Source: Kluyvera sp040932435
GTDB lineage: Bacteria; Pseudomonadota; Gammaproteobacteria; Enterobacterales; Enterobacteriaceae
Length of the DNA stretch: 64,000 bases
Direction of reading: 5' to 3'
NCBI RefSeq assembly: GCF_040932435.1
Contig: NZ_JBFQGA010000001.1
Location: forward strand, 674,095-738,094
The notes under the pieces are model-generated. The model was not told where the DNA came from. It searched no databases and saw nothing but the letters and a program-made list of their open reading frames with translations. Shown piece after piece: positions 1 through 8,017 of this stretch (position 1 is its first letter; every line of letters starts with the position of its first letter). Both the position numbers and the translations under genes were made by a program.

Positions 1-480
1 ATGCAGCTCTCCGAACAGGTTGGCCAAGCGCTGAAGGCGCGTGGGGCGACTATGACCACCGCAGAGTCCTGTACCGGCGGCTGGATAGCAAAAGTTATCA
101 CAGACGTTGCGGGCAGCTCGGCATGGTTTGAACGTGGCTTTGTCACCTACAGCAATGAAGCCAAATCGCAGATGATTGGCGTGCGAGAAGTGACGCTTTT
201 ACAGCACGGCGCGGTCAGCGAACCGGTGGTGGTTGAGATGGCGATTGGCGCGCTGCGCGCGGCTCGTGCCGACTACGCGGTATCGGTTAGCGGTATTGCC
301 GGGCCGGATGGTGGCAGTGCGGAAAAGCCGGTGGGCACCGTATGGTTTGGCGTGGCTAGCGCGAACGGGCAGGGCGTGACGCAGTGTGAATGCTTCTCTG
401 GCGACCGTGAATCGGTGCGCCGACAGGCGACGGCTTATGCGCTAAATCTTCTCTGGCAACAATTTCTACAAAACACTTGA
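1..480 (+). CDS. pncC: Nicotinamide-nucleotide amidohydrolase PncC (5' end outside window)
   Basis: Cytoplasmic deamidase that turns nicotinamide mononucleotide into nicotinic acid mononucleotide in the pyridine nucleotide salvage cycle. The 159 visible residues are a CinA C-terminal-type domain, with the family motif AESCTGG near residue 20 and SGIAGPDGG near residue 97. The E. coli protein is about six residues longer at the N terminus, so the ATG at base 1 is probably an internal Met and the true start lies upstream of the window. The gene ends immediately before the recA SOS promoter, as in E. coli. Confidence 0.93.
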   Translation: MQLSEQVGQALKARGATMTTAESCTGGWIAKVITDVAGSSAWFERGFVTYSNEAKSQMIGVREVTLLQHGAVSEPVVVEMAIGALRAARADYAVSVSGIAGPDGGSAEKPVGTVWFGVASANGQGVTQCECFSGDRESVRRQATAYALNLLWQQFLQNT

Positions 481-504
481 TACTGTATGACCATACAGTA
501 TAAT
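477..504 (+). promoter_or_regulatory. recA promoter with LexA (SOS) box
   Basis: TTGATA (477-482) and TATAAT (499-504) are separated by 16 bp. Between and over them lies the 20-bp palindrome TACTGTATGACCATACAGTA (481-500), a near-consensus LexA operator. LexA bound here would block RNA polymerase until DNA damage activates RecA. Confidence 0.96.
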
Positions 505-560
505 TGCCTCAACAGAACAGAATTCACTATCCGGTAACACCCGGTATGACAGGAGTAATA

Positions 561-1619
561 ATGGCTATCGACGAAAACAAACAGAAAGCGTTGGCGGCAG
601 CGCTGGGCCAGATCGAAAAGCAATTCGGTAAAGGCTCCATCATGCGTCTGGGTGAAGACCGCTCCATGGATGTGGAAACCATCTCCACCGGTTCACTGTC
701 ACTGGATGTCGCGCTGGGCGCGGGCGGTCTGCCAATGGGCCGTATCGTCGAAATCTACGGGCCAGAATCCTCCGGTAAAACTACCCTGACGCTGCAGGTT
801 ATTGCTGCGGCGCAGCGTGAAGGCAAAACCTGTGCGTTTATCGATGCTGAACACGCACTTGATCCGGTTTATGCTCGTAAGCTGGGCGTCGATATCGACA
901 ACCTGCTGTGTTCTCAGCCGGACACCGGTGAACAGGCGCTGGAAATCTGTGACGCGCTGGCGCGTTCAGGTGCGGTAGACGTTATCGTCGTCGACTCCGT
1001 AGCGGCGCTGACGCCAAAAGCAGAAATCGAAGGCGAAATCGGTGACTCTCACATGGGCCTTGCGGCGCGTATGATGAGCCAGGCAATGCGTAAGCTGGCC
1101 GGTAACCTGAAGCAGTCCAATACTCTGCTGATCTTCATCAACCAGATCCGTATGAAAATTGGCGTGATGTTCGGTAACCCAGAAACTACTACCGGTGGTA
1201 ACGCGCTGAAATTCTACGCCTCTGTTCGTCTGGATATCCGTCGTATCGGTGCGGTGAAAGAGGGCGATAACGTTGTCGGTAGCGAAACCCGCGTGAAGGT
1301 CGTGAAGAACAAAATTGCGGCACCGTTCAAACAGGCTGAATTCCAGATCCTCTACGGTGAGGGCATCAACTTCTACGGCGAACTGGTAGACCTCGGCGTG
1401 AAAGAGAAGCTGATCGAAAAAGCGGGCGCATGGTACAGCTATAACGGTGACAAAATTGGCCAAGGTAAGGCGAACTCTATCGCTTGGCTGAAAGAGAACC
1501 CGGCTGCGGCGAAAGAAATTGAGAAGAAAGTGCGTGAACTGCTGCTCAATAATCAAGACTCTACGCCGGACTTCGTCGTTGATAACAACAGCGTTGAAGA
1601 AACCAAAGAAGACTTCTGA
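561..1619 (+). CDS. recA: Recombinase RecA
   Basis: DNA-dependent ATPase that forms filaments on single-stranded DNA, carries out strand exchange and triggers LexA self-cleavage. The 352-residue protein has a Walker A motif GPESSGKT at residues 67-74, the L2-loop region around FGNPETTTGG, and the acidic C-terminal tail of the family. The open frame extends 19 codons upstream of 561, but the ATG at 561 follows AGGAG and gives the standard N terminus MAIDENKQK. It is one or so residues shorter than E. coli RecA, from a difference in the C-terminal tail. recX follows after a leaky terminator. Confidence 0.99.
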   Translation: MAIDENKQKALAAALGQIEKQFGKGSIMRLGEDRSMDVETISTGSLSLDVALGAGGLPMGRIVEIYGPESSGKTTLTLQVIAAAQREGKTCAFIDAEHALDPVYARKLGVDIDNLLCSQPDTGEQALEICDALARSGAVDVIVVDSVAALTPKAEIEGEIGDSHMGLAARMMSQAMRKLAGNLKQSNTLLIFINQIRMKIGVMFGNPETTTGGNALKFYASVRLDIRRIGAVKEGDNVVGSETRVKVVKNKIAAPFKQAEFQILYGEGINFYGELVDLGVKEKLIEKAGAWYSYNGDKIGQGKANSIAWLKENPAAAKEIEKKVRELLLNNQDSTPDFVVDNNSVEETKEDF

Positions 1620-1645
1620 TAACCTCAGTATTCAGAATAAAAACG

Positions 1646-1669
1646 AAGGGCTGCTATGCAGCCCTTTTT
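1646..1669 (+). terminator. recA intrinsic terminator
   Basis: A 9-bp stem (AAGGGCTGC / GCAGCCCTT) with a three-base loop is followed by a T run. It sits between recA and recX. In E. coli the equivalent hairpin ends most recA transcripts and lets a fraction read into recX. Confidence 0.9.
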
Positions 1670-1694
1670 GCATTTATCACAAGGCTGAAAAACG

Positions 1695-2195
1695 ATGACT
1701 GAAAACTCACCGCGCCGTTCCGCCTACGCTCGCTTATTGGATCGCGCTATTCGTATTCTGGCGATGCGCGACCATAGTGAGCAGGAGCTGCGGCGCAAGC
1801 TCACTGCGCCGGTAATGAGGAAAAATGGCCCTGAACCGATTGACGCGCCGCCGGAAGACGTCGAAAGGGTTGTCGCCTGGTGTTTCGAAAATCGCTACCT
1901 TGATGATGGCCGTTTTGTGCAGCAGTTTATGTCCGGGCGCAGCCGTAAGGGATATGGTCCTGCGCGTATTCGCCAAGAGCTGGGGCAGAAGGGAATTGCT
2001 CGCGAAGCCATCGAACAGGCGATGCGTGAATGTGAAATTGACTGGATGCAGCTGGCGCGCGATCAGGCAATACGCAAATACGGTGAACCGCTGCCAACCA
2101 CTTTTGCTGAAAAGGTCAAAATCCAACGCTTTTTACTCTATCGCGGCTATCTGATGGAAGATATCCAGGAAATATGGCGAAATTTTGCTGATTGA
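1695..2195 (+). CDS. recX: Recombination regulator RecX
   Basis: Small helical protein (166 residues, the same as E. coli) that caps RecA filaments and inhibits RecA ATPase and coprotease activity. It contains the tandem three-helix RecX repeats; the central segment YLDDGRFVQQF followed by RSRKGYGPARIRQEL is typical. It is 75 bp downstream of recA and is likely expressed mainly by read-through, so it falls under the same SOS control. Confidence 0.97.
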   Translation: MTENSPRRSAYARLLDRAIRILAMRDHSEQELRRKLTAPVMRKNGPEPIDAPPEDVERVVAWCFENRYLDDGRFVQQFMSGRSRKGYGPARIRQELGQKGIAREAIEQAMRECEIDWMQLARDQAIRKYGEPLPTTFAEKVKIQRFLLYRGYLMEDIQEIWRNFAD

Positions 2196-2406
2196 CCGCA
2201 CTGGGGATTTTACTTCCCACTAAAGAAAACTTATCTTATTCCCACTTTTTCCGTCAGGCGCGAGTTTTTTGCAGCTACCCGCGCCTAGACGAATATCCCT
2301 TAAATACACAAAGTCATTCAAGCCGCATCAAGGCGGCAAGCGAGTCACTCGCAGCCAACGCAGAGGCAGTTTGAAAGATGACGTGTAGCTTGATTTCAGG
2401 ATAATT

Positions 2407-5034
2407 ATGAGCAAGAGCACCGCTGAGATCCGTCAGGCGTTTCTCGACTTTTTCCATAGTAAAGGCCATCAGGTAGTCGATAGCAGCTCCCTGGTGCCGA
2501 ATAACGACCCTACTTTGCTGTTTACCAATGCCGGGATGAACCAGTTCAAGGACGTGTTCCTCGGCCTCGACAAACGTAATTATTCGCGCGCGACTACCGC
2601 GCAGCGCTGCGTACGTGCTGGTGGTAAACACAACGATCTGGAAAACGTCGGTTATACCGCACGCCACCACACCTTCTTCGAAATGCTGGGTAACTTCAGC
2701 TTCGGTGACTATTTTAAACACGACGCAATCCAATACGCGTGGGAACTGCTGACCGGTGAAAATTGGTTTGCCCTGCCGAAAGAGCGTCTGTGGGTCACTG
2801 TGTATGAAACCGATGACGAAGCATACGAAATCTGGGAAAAAGAAGTCGGCATCCCGCGCGAACGTATTATCCGCATTGGCGATAATAAGGGCGCGCCGTT
2901 CGCTTCCGATAACTTCTGGCAGATGGGTGACACGGGTCCATGTGGTCCATGCACCGAGATTTTCTACGATCACGGCGACCACATCTGGGGCGGCCCTCCA
3001 GGAACTGCAGAAGAGGATGGCGATCGCTACATTGAGATCTGGAACATCGTCTTCATGCAGTTTAACCGTCAGGCTGACGGCACGATGGAACCGCTGCCGA
3101 AGCCGTCCGTCGACACCGGTATGGGTCTCGAGCGTATTACGGCTGTACTGCAGCATGTGAACTCAAACTATGAAATCGATCTGTTCCGTAAGCTGATTGA
3201 CGCGGTTGCGAAAGTGACTGGCGCGACCGATCTGGGTAACAAATCGCTGCGCGTTATCGCGGACCATATTCGTTCCTGTGCGTTCCTGATTGCCGATGGC
3301 GTGATGCCATCAAACGAAAGCCGTGGCTACGTGCTGCGCCGCATCATTCGTCGCGCAATCCGCCATGGCAACATGCTGGGCGCGAAAGATACCTTCTTCT
3401 ACAAGCTGGTTGGCCCACTGGTTGAAGTTATGGGCACTGCGGGTGAAGAGCTCAAGCGTCAGCAGGCTCAGGTTGAGCAGGTGCTGAAAACCGAAGAAGA
3501 GCAGTTTGCTCGTACTTTAGAACGTGGTTTGGCGCTGCTCGATGAAGAGCTGTCCAAACTGACTGGCGATACGCTGGACGGTGAAACCGCTTTCCGTCTG
3601 TATGACACCTACGGCTTCCCGGTTGACCTGACGGCAGACGTTTGCCGTGAGCGTAACATCAAGGTTGACGAAGCTGGCTTTGAAGCCGCGATGGAAGAAC
3701 AGCGCCGTCGTGCGCGTGAATCCAGTGGTTTTGGCGCTGACTACAACGCGATGATCCGCGTTGACGGTGCTTCCGAATTTAAAGGTTACGACCATCTGGA
3801 ACTGAACGGTAAAGTGACCGCGCTGTTCGTTGATGGTAAAGCCGTAGAGTCTATCGCTGCCGGTCAGGAAGCAGTGGTTATTCTCGACCAGACGCCATTC
3901 TATGCAGAATCCGGCGGTCAGGTGGGTGATAAGGGCGAGCTGAAAAGCGCGGGCGCAAGCTTTGCGGTTAACGACACCCAGAAATACGGTCAGGCTATCG
4001 GCCATCTTGGCAAGCTGTCTAGCGGTGCGTTGAAAGTGGGCGATGCGGTACAGGCTGACGTTGACGACGCACGTCGCGCACGTATCCGTCTGAACCACTC
4101 TGCGACCCACCTGATGCATGCAGCGCTGCGCCAGGTTCTGGGCACTCATGTGGCGCAGAAAGGCTCGCTGGTAAACGATAAGATCCTTCGCTTTGACTTC
4201 TCTCATACAGAAGCCATGAAGCCGGAAGAGATTCGTGCGGTTGAAGATCTGGTCAATGCTCAGATCCGTCGTAACCTGCCAATCGAAACCAACATCATGG
4301 ATCTTGAAGCGGCGAAAGCGAAGGGCGCAATGGCGCTGTTCGGCGAGAAATATGATGACCACGTGCGCGTACTGAGCATGGGTGATTTCTCTACCGAACT
4401 GTGTGGCGGTACTCACGCTTCACGTACCGGTGATATCGGCCTGTTCCGCATTGTTTCCGAATCAGGTACGGCGGCTGGTGTTCGTCGTATTGAAGCGGTA
4501 ACCGGTGAAGGCGCGGTGGCAACTGTGCATGCACAAAGCGACCGCTTAGGCGATATCGCTCAGTTACTGAAGGGCGACAGCCACAACGTTACCGAAAAAG
4601 TGCGTAGCGTGATTGAGCGTACCCGTCAGCTGGAAAAAGAGCTGCAGCAGCTGAAAGAGCAGGCGGCAGCACAGGAAAGCGCAAATCTGTCCAGCAAAGC
4701 GGAGCAGATTAACGGCGTTAACCTTCTGGTAAGCGAGTTGGCGGGCGTTGAGCCGAAAATGCTGCGTACCATGGTCGACGATCTGAAGAATCAACTGGGG
4801 TCCGCAATTATCGTGCTGGCGACAGTTGAAGAAGGTAAGGTTTCTCTGATTGCTGGCGTGTCTAAGGATGTGACCGACCGTGTGAAAGCAGGGGAACTGA
4901 TTGGTATGGTCGCCCAGCAGGTGGGCGGTAAAGGGGGCGGTCGTCCGGATATGGCGCAAGCTGGCGGTACCGATGCGTCTGCTCTCCCTGCTGCACTGGC
5001 CAGCGTGAAAGGCTGGGTTAGCGCTAAATTGTAA
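2407..5034 (+). CDS. alaS: Alanine--tRNA ligase AlaS
   Basis: Class II aminoacyl-tRNA synthetase that charges tRNA-Ala and hydrolyses mischarged Ser- and Gly-tRNA-Ala. The 875 residues cover the N-terminal catalytic core (about 1-250), the tRNA-recognition domain, the editing domain and the C-Ala tail. The editing-site zinc ligands are visible as HSATH near residue 564 and C666xxxH in ELCGGTH. The ATG at 2407 gives the normal N terminus MSKSTAEIRQAF. The 211 bp between recX and alaS hold no gene and presumably contain the alaS promoter; E. coli AlaS represses its own gene there. Confidence 0.98.
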   Translation: MSKSTAEIRQAFLDFFHSKGHQVVDSSSLVPNNDPTLLFTNAGMNQFKDVFLGLDKRNYSRATTAQRCVRAGGKHNDLENVGYTARHHTFFEMLGNFSFGDYFKHDAIQYAWELLTGENWFALPKERLWVTVYETDDEAYEIWEKEVGIPRERIIRIGDNKGAPFASDNFWQMGDTGPCGPCTEIFYDHGDHIWGGPPGTAEEDGDRYIEIWNIVFMQFNRQADGTMEPLPKPSVDTGMGLERITAVLQHVNSNYEIDLFRKLIDAVAKVTGATDLGNKSLRVIADHIRSCAFLIADGVMPSNESRGYVLRRIIRRAIRHGNMLGAKDTFFYKLVGPLVEVMGTAGEELKRQQAQVEQVLKTEEEQFARTLERGLALLDEELSKLTGDTLDGETAFRLYDTYGFPVDLTADVCRERNIKVDEAGFEAAMEEQRRRARESSGFGADYNAMIRVDGASEFKGYDHLELNGKVTALFVDGKAVESIAAGQEAVVILDQTPFYAESGGQVGDKGELKSAGASFAVNDTQKYGQAIGHLGKLSSGALKVGDAVQADVDDARRARIRLNHSATHLMHAALRQVLGTHVAQKGSLVNDKILRFDFSHTEAMKPEEIRAVEDLVNAQIRRNLPIETNIMDLEAAKAKGAMALFGEKYDDHVRVLSMGDFSTELCGGTHASRTGDIGLFRIVSESGTAAGVRRIEAVTGEGAVATVHAQSDRLGDIAQLLKGDSHNVTEKVRSVIERTRQLEKELQQLKEQAAAQESANLSSKAEQINGVNLLVSELAGVEPKMLRTMVDDLKNQLGSAIIVLATVEEGKVSLIAGVSKDVTDRVKAGELIGMVAQQVGGKGGGRPDMAQAGGTDASALPAALASVKGWVSAKL

Positions 5035-5051
5035 TAACGATAACCGCGTGT

Positions 5052-5085
5052 GGGTGCCGTAGCATATAACGTTACGGCACCTTGC
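5052..5085 (+). terminator. Probable alaS terminator
   Basis: A 9-bp inverted repeat (GGTGCCGTA 5053-5061, TACGGCACC 5073-5081) with an 11-base loop lies 18 bp after the alaS stop. Only a weak T run follows, so termination may be partial and some transcripts could continue to csrA. Confidence 0.55.
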
Positions 5086-5275
5086 ATATGCGGTACTGAT
5101 AACGATAAAGTCAGGTTGAAGTCATGTAAATCGGCTAGACTTACATTTAACAGAATGTGATGCCGTGACTGCTTACACATAAGGTGTTTGTCATCGCTGA
5201 CCTTTTGGCGTTATATGATGGAGAATGCCGGGATACGAAGAGACCCGACTCATTTAATCTTTCAAGGAGCAAAGA

Positions 5276-5461
5276 ATGCTGATTCTGACTCGCCGAGTTG
5301 GTGAAACCCTCATGATCGGAGATGAGGTCACTGTGACAGTTTTAGGGGTGAAGGGTAACCAAGTACGCATCGGCGTAAATGCCCCGAAAGAGGTCTCCGT
5401 TCACCGTGAAGAGATCTACCAGCGTATCCAGGCTGAGAAATCCCAGCAGTCCAGTTACTAA
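5276..5461 (+). CDS. csrA: Carbon storage regulator CsrA
   Basis: Dimeric RNA-binding protein that binds GGA motifs in mRNA leaders, repressing glycogen synthesis and biofilm genes and activating motility. The 61-residue sequence begins [16 protein letters not shown] and is essentially the E. coli protein. The Shine-Dalgarno AAGGAG and other GGA triplets in the 5220-5275 leader fit the known CsrA autorepression. The roughly 240 bp upstream holds no gene; in E. coli several promoters occupy this interval. Confidence 0.98.
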
Positions 5462-5467
5462 GTTCTC

Positions 5468-5492
5468 GCGTCTCACCCAGGGGGTGAGACGC
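5468..5492 (+). terminator. Stem-loop after csrA
   Basis: A perfect 11-bp inverted repeat (GCGTCTCACCC / GGGTGAGACGC) with a three-base loop starts 7 bp after the csrA stop. There is no immediate T tract, so it may be a transcript-end or processing hairpin rather than a strong intrinsic terminator. The rest of the 5493-5699 interval shows no gene. Confidence 0.55.
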
Positions 5493-5699
5493 CACTCCTC
5501 GCATTTTCCGCTTTCGTCCGTCGCTTTTTTCCCTCAATTCGTCATTTCCGTCACGATAATGTCATGCTACGCGACTTTTTCTTCATGCCGTTTTACGGCG
5601 TTAATCGCAATTTATCTGTTGATAAAACGCCCATTTTGCCTTTTTTAACGCCTTATTGCGTGTGAAATGTGCAATCGATAAAAATCTGCGGAAAATTGT

Positions 5700-5727
5700 T
5701 TGACTTATAAGTCCCAGAAAGTAATAT
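5700..5727 (+). promoter_or_regulatory. Promoter of the serV-argVYZ-type tRNA operon
   Basis: TTGACT (5700-5705) and TAATAT (5722-5727) are separated by 16 bp and followed by a G+C-rich discriminator (GTGCGCCACGC). This is the usual arrangement of stringently controlled stable-RNA promoters. It lies 62 bp upstream of the tRNA-Ser gene. Confidence 0.8.
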
Positions 5728-5789
5728 GTGCGCCACGCAGCGACGATGAGCAGAAACAAGTTCTTCGAAGCACTCGCAAGAGGCGTGTT

Positions 5790-5882
5790 GGTGAGGTGGC
5801 CGAGAGGCTGAAGGCGCTCCCCTGCTAAGGGAGTATGCGGTCAAAAGCTGCATCCGGGGTTCGAATCCCCGCCTCACCGCCA
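5790..5882 (+). tRNA. serV: tRNA-Ser (anticodon GCT)
   Basis: Class II tRNA with a long variable arm and encoded CCA. The acceptor arm GGTGAGG pairs with CCTCACC, the anticodon GCT is at 5824-5826 and the T loop is GGTTCGAATCC. It reads AGC/AGU codons. The 93-nt sequence matches E. coli serV and it is the first gene of the tRNA cluster. Confidence 0.98.
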
Positions 5883-5885
5883 TTT

Positions 5886-5962
5886 GCATCCATAGCTCAG
5901 CTGGATAGAGTACTCGGCTACGAACCGAGCGGTCGGAGGTTCGAATCCTCCTGGATGCACCA
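5886..5962 (+). tRNA. tRNA-Arg (anticodon ACG), copy 1
   Basis: A 77-nt tRNA with encoded CCA. The acceptor stem GCATCCA/TGGATGC closes, and the anticodon ACG (5920-5922) is deaminated to ICG by TadA in enterics to read CGU, CGC and CGA. Compared with E. coli argV/Y/Z/Q, one acceptor-stem pair is A-T instead of G-C, a compensated change. It starts 3 bp after the tRNA-Ser gene. Confidence 0.98.
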
Positions 5963-6024
5963 TCTTTATCAGTGTTGCGGCATGTTGAGCGACATTGAAT
6001 CGGCAGTAAAGCAGTAATCCTGAT

Positions 6025-6101
6025 GCATCCATAGCTCAGCTGGATAGAGTACTCGGCTACGAACCGAGCGGTCGGAGGTTCGAATCCTCCTGGATGCACC
6101 A
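6025..6101 (+). tRNA. tRNA-Arg (anticodon ACG), copy 2
   Basis: Identical over 77 nt to the copies at 5886 and 6162. The spacer before it ends in the same stretch (GCAGTAAAGCAGTAAT) as the spacer before copy 3, so the duplication unit includes flanking DNA. Confidence 0.98.
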
Positions 6102-6161
6102 TCTTTTATTTTATACGGCATTAGCGGTATAGAGTATCAGCAGTAAAGCAGTAATTCTGAT

Positions 6162-6238
6162 GCATCCATAGCTCAGCTGGATAGAGTACTCGGCTACGAA
6201 CCGAGCGGTCGGAGGTTCGAATCCTCCTGGATGCACCA
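6162..6238 (+). tRNA. tRNA-Arg (anticodon ACG), copy 3
   Basis: Third identical 77-nt tRNA-Arg(ACG) gene with encoded CCA. It is followed by about 110 bp of unique sequence and then a fragment of a fourth tRNA 3' end at 6352-6375. Confidence 0.98.
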
Positions 6239-6351
6239 TCTTCTCCGAGATAACAATCCTAATGTTGTTTCATGGTCTACGCGATAACCGCGAGCACCAA
6301 GGAGGATAACGTTGCGTAGCAACGGCCCGTAGGGTGAGTCGAAGACGAATC

Positions 6352-6375
6352 ATCCTCCTGGATGCACCATCTTCT
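6352..6375 (+). repeat. 3'-end fragment of tRNA-Arg
   Basis: The 24 bases ATCCTCCTGGATGCACCATC... match the 3' end of the tRNA-Arg genes, including CCA and the first bases of the downstream spacer. No acceptor 5' strand or anticodon arm is present, so it cannot encode a tRNA. It resembles the tRNA-tail repeats known downstream of E. coli tyrT and arg tRNA operons. Confidence 0.8.
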
Positions 6376-6428
6376 TCCCTTGCGTTATCCCTCTTTAATA
6401 CTCCCGCGTTTTATTCGCACTTTTCTCA

Positions 6429-6455
6429 TTGGCAACTCATTCTTTCCTCTATAAT
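6429..6455 (+). promoter_or_regulatory. Candidate promoter of the BON lipoprotein gene
   Basis: TTGGCA (6429-6434) and TATAAT (6450-6455) with a 15-bp spacer lie 53 bp upstream of the start codon. The -10 is perfect; the spacer is short. Confidence 0.5.
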
Positions 6456-6508
6456 TTATCTCTGTATATGCCCTTATTGTGGTGTTTTGAGAGCAAGGAG
6501 AGAAATCC

Positions 6509-6823
6509 ATGAAATGGTTCAAAGCAACGGCTGCTTCTTGTGCAGCGCTTTTGGTCGCTATCTCGCTGTCTGGCTGTGCGGGTTCGTCAACCAAGGAAAG
6601 TACCGGTGGCTACATCGACGATACGGTGGTGACTACCAAGGTGAAGACCGCGCTGTTTAGCGACAAACAGATTAAATCTAGCGAAATAAACGTACAGACC
6701 TTTAAAGGCCGCGTTCAGCTGAGTGGTTTTGTTTCCTCATCTGCCGATGCGAAGCGTGCGGTAGAAGTAACTCGTCAGGTTCAGGGCGTGCGGGTTGTTG
6801 AAAACGACATGAAAATTAAATAA
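6509..6823 (+). CDS. BON-domain lipoprotein
   Basis: Predicted 104-residue outer-membrane or periplasmic lipoprotein. A signal peptide ends in the lipobox LSGC (Cys23). The rest is one BON domain, a phospholipid- or membrane-associated fold also found in OsmY and DolP (YraP). The ATG at 6509 follows AAGGAG. It sits alone between the tRNA cluster and yqaB and is closed by a strong terminator; E. coli K-12 has no gene here. The family placement is clear, the specific function unknown. Confidence 0.85.
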   Translation: MKWFKATAASCAALLVAISLSGCAGSSTKESTGGYIDDTVVTTKVKTALFSDKQIKSSEINVQTFKGRVQLSGFVSSSADAKRAVEVTRQVQGVRVVENDMKIK

Positions 6824-6840
6824 TTCTCGAAAGTTACACA

Positions 6841-6869
6841 GACAAAGGCGCCCGACGGCGCCTTTGTCG
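6841..6869 (+). terminator. Terminator after the BON lipoprotein gene
   Basis: An 11-bp stem (ACAAAGGCGCC / GGCGCCTTTGT) with the loop CGAC lies 18 bp after the stop codon. The T residues fall within the descending arm. Confidence 0.8.
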
Positions 6870-6944
6870 TCTCTGCGGCTGTCAGCGACAATGCGACCCT
6901 TTTGCGATAAAGTAACTGCATATTATCCGATGGGTGAGAAGACG

Positions 6945-7511
6945 ATGTACGAGCGCTACGCTGGATTGATTTTTGATATGGATGGCACCATCCTTGATAC
7001 CGAACCGACGCATCGTAAGGCATGGCGGGAAGTGCTGGGTCGATACGGTATGCAGTTCGACGAGCAGGCGATGGTTGCGCTGAACGGCTCTCCAACTTGG
7101 CGCATCGCCCAAGCGATCATTGAAAGCCACCAAGCCGACTTAGATCCCCATTTCCTCGCACGTGAAAAAACCGATGCCGTAAAAGCGATGCTGCTGGATT
7201 CAGTGACGCCGCTGCCGCTGGTTGAGGTCGTGAAGGAGTGGCACGGTCGTCGTCCTATGGCTGTCGGCACGGGCAGTGAAAGCGCTGTGGCTGAGGCTCT
7301 GCTTGCCCATCTGGGGCTTCGTCACTATTTTGCGGCCGTTGTTGCAGCTGATCACGTACAACAGCATAAGCCTGCGCCGGACACTTTTTTACTGTGCGCC
7401 AAATTAATCGGCGTGGCACCGGAACGCTGTGTGGTATTTGAAGATGCCGATTTTGGCCTTCAGGCTGCCGCAGCGGCGGGAATGGATGCCGTTGACGTAC
7501 GCCTGCTGTGA
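6945..7511 (+). CDS. yqaB: Fructose-1-phosphate/6-phosphogluconate phosphatase YqaB
   Basis: HAD-superfamily sugar-phosphate phosphatase of 188 residues, the E. coli length. Motif I is DMDGTILDTEP near residue 11; later motifs include GTGSES (motif II), the HKPAPDTF lysine (motif III) and FEDADFG (motif IV). The open frame extends upstream into the preceding terminator; the ATG at 6945 gives the conserved N terminus MYERYAGLIFDMDGT. Its stop overlaps the GTG start of yqaA, so the two are translationally coupled. Confidence 0.95.
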   Translation: MYERYAGLIFDMDGTILDTEPTHRKAWREVLGRYGMQFDEQAMVALNGSPTWRIAQAIIESHQADLDPHFLAREKTDAVKAMLLDSVTPLPLVEVVKEWHGRRPMAVGTGSESAVAEALLAHLGLRHYFAAVVAADHVQQHKPAPDTFLLCAKLIGVAPERCVVFEDADFGLQAAAAAGMDAVDVRLL

Positions 7512-7936
7512 ATGAACTTCTGGCGCTGGGGTCGCTGTTTGCAAGCAGCTTCCTCAGTGCGACGCTGCTGCCAGGAAACTCTGAAGCTGTATTGGTTGCC
7601 TTGCTCGTTTCCGGGGCCAGTAAACCTTGGCTTTTAGTAGCAATAGCAACAATGGGTAATAGCCTTGGTGGGGCAACTAACGTTATTCTTGGTCGTTTTT
7701 TCCCATTACGCAAAACATCGCGTTGGCAGGAAAAGGCAGTCGGCTGGCTACGTCGTTATGGTGCGGCTACGCTACTGTTAAGCTGGATGCCAGTCATTGG
7801 CGATTTGCTGTGCCTGTTGGCTGGCTGGATGCGTATTTCCTGGGGACCGGTACTCTTTTTTTTATGCCTTGGTAAAGCGTTACGCTACGTCGTTGTAGCG
7901 GCGCTGACGCTCCAGGGCATGACGTGGTGGCACTAA
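7508..7936 (+). CDS. yqaA: Inner membrane protein YqaA (DedA/SNARE-associated family)
   Basis: Polytopic inner membrane protein of 142 residues, the E. coli length, related to the DedA/VTT family. The motif GNSLGGATNVILGRFFP near residue 51 and several hydrophobic helices are visible. The GTG at 7508 overlaps the yqaB stop codon (GTGA). Its specific function is not established. Confidence 0.92.
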   Translation: MNELLALGSLFASSFLSATLLPGNSEAVLVALLVSGASKPWLLVAIATMGNSLGGATNVILGRFFPLRKTSRWQEKAVGWLRRYGAATLLLSWMPVIGDLLCLLAGWMRISWGPVLFFLCLGKALRYVVVAALTLQGMTWWH

Positions 7937-8017
7937 TTGGATGGTTGGTGGATTAGTCCCCATCTCCACGATGACAATTATGCTTAATAAAATAAATTCG
8001 ACAGGCGGGAGGTCAAT

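Noticed and set aside
504..560. Upstream extension of RecA by 19 codons
   Set aside because: The extra codons begin inside the -10 region and would not be transcribed; the ATG at 561 has an AGGAG site and the family N terminus.
5653..6102. Minus-strand open frame across the tRNA genes
   Set aside because: It consists of repeated translations of tRNA antisense (GGFEP/RIRTSD patterns), a common artefact.
5720..6380. Tandem near-identical blocks considered as a CRISPR array
   Set aside because: The repeats are complete 77-nt tRNA genes with anticodons and CCA.
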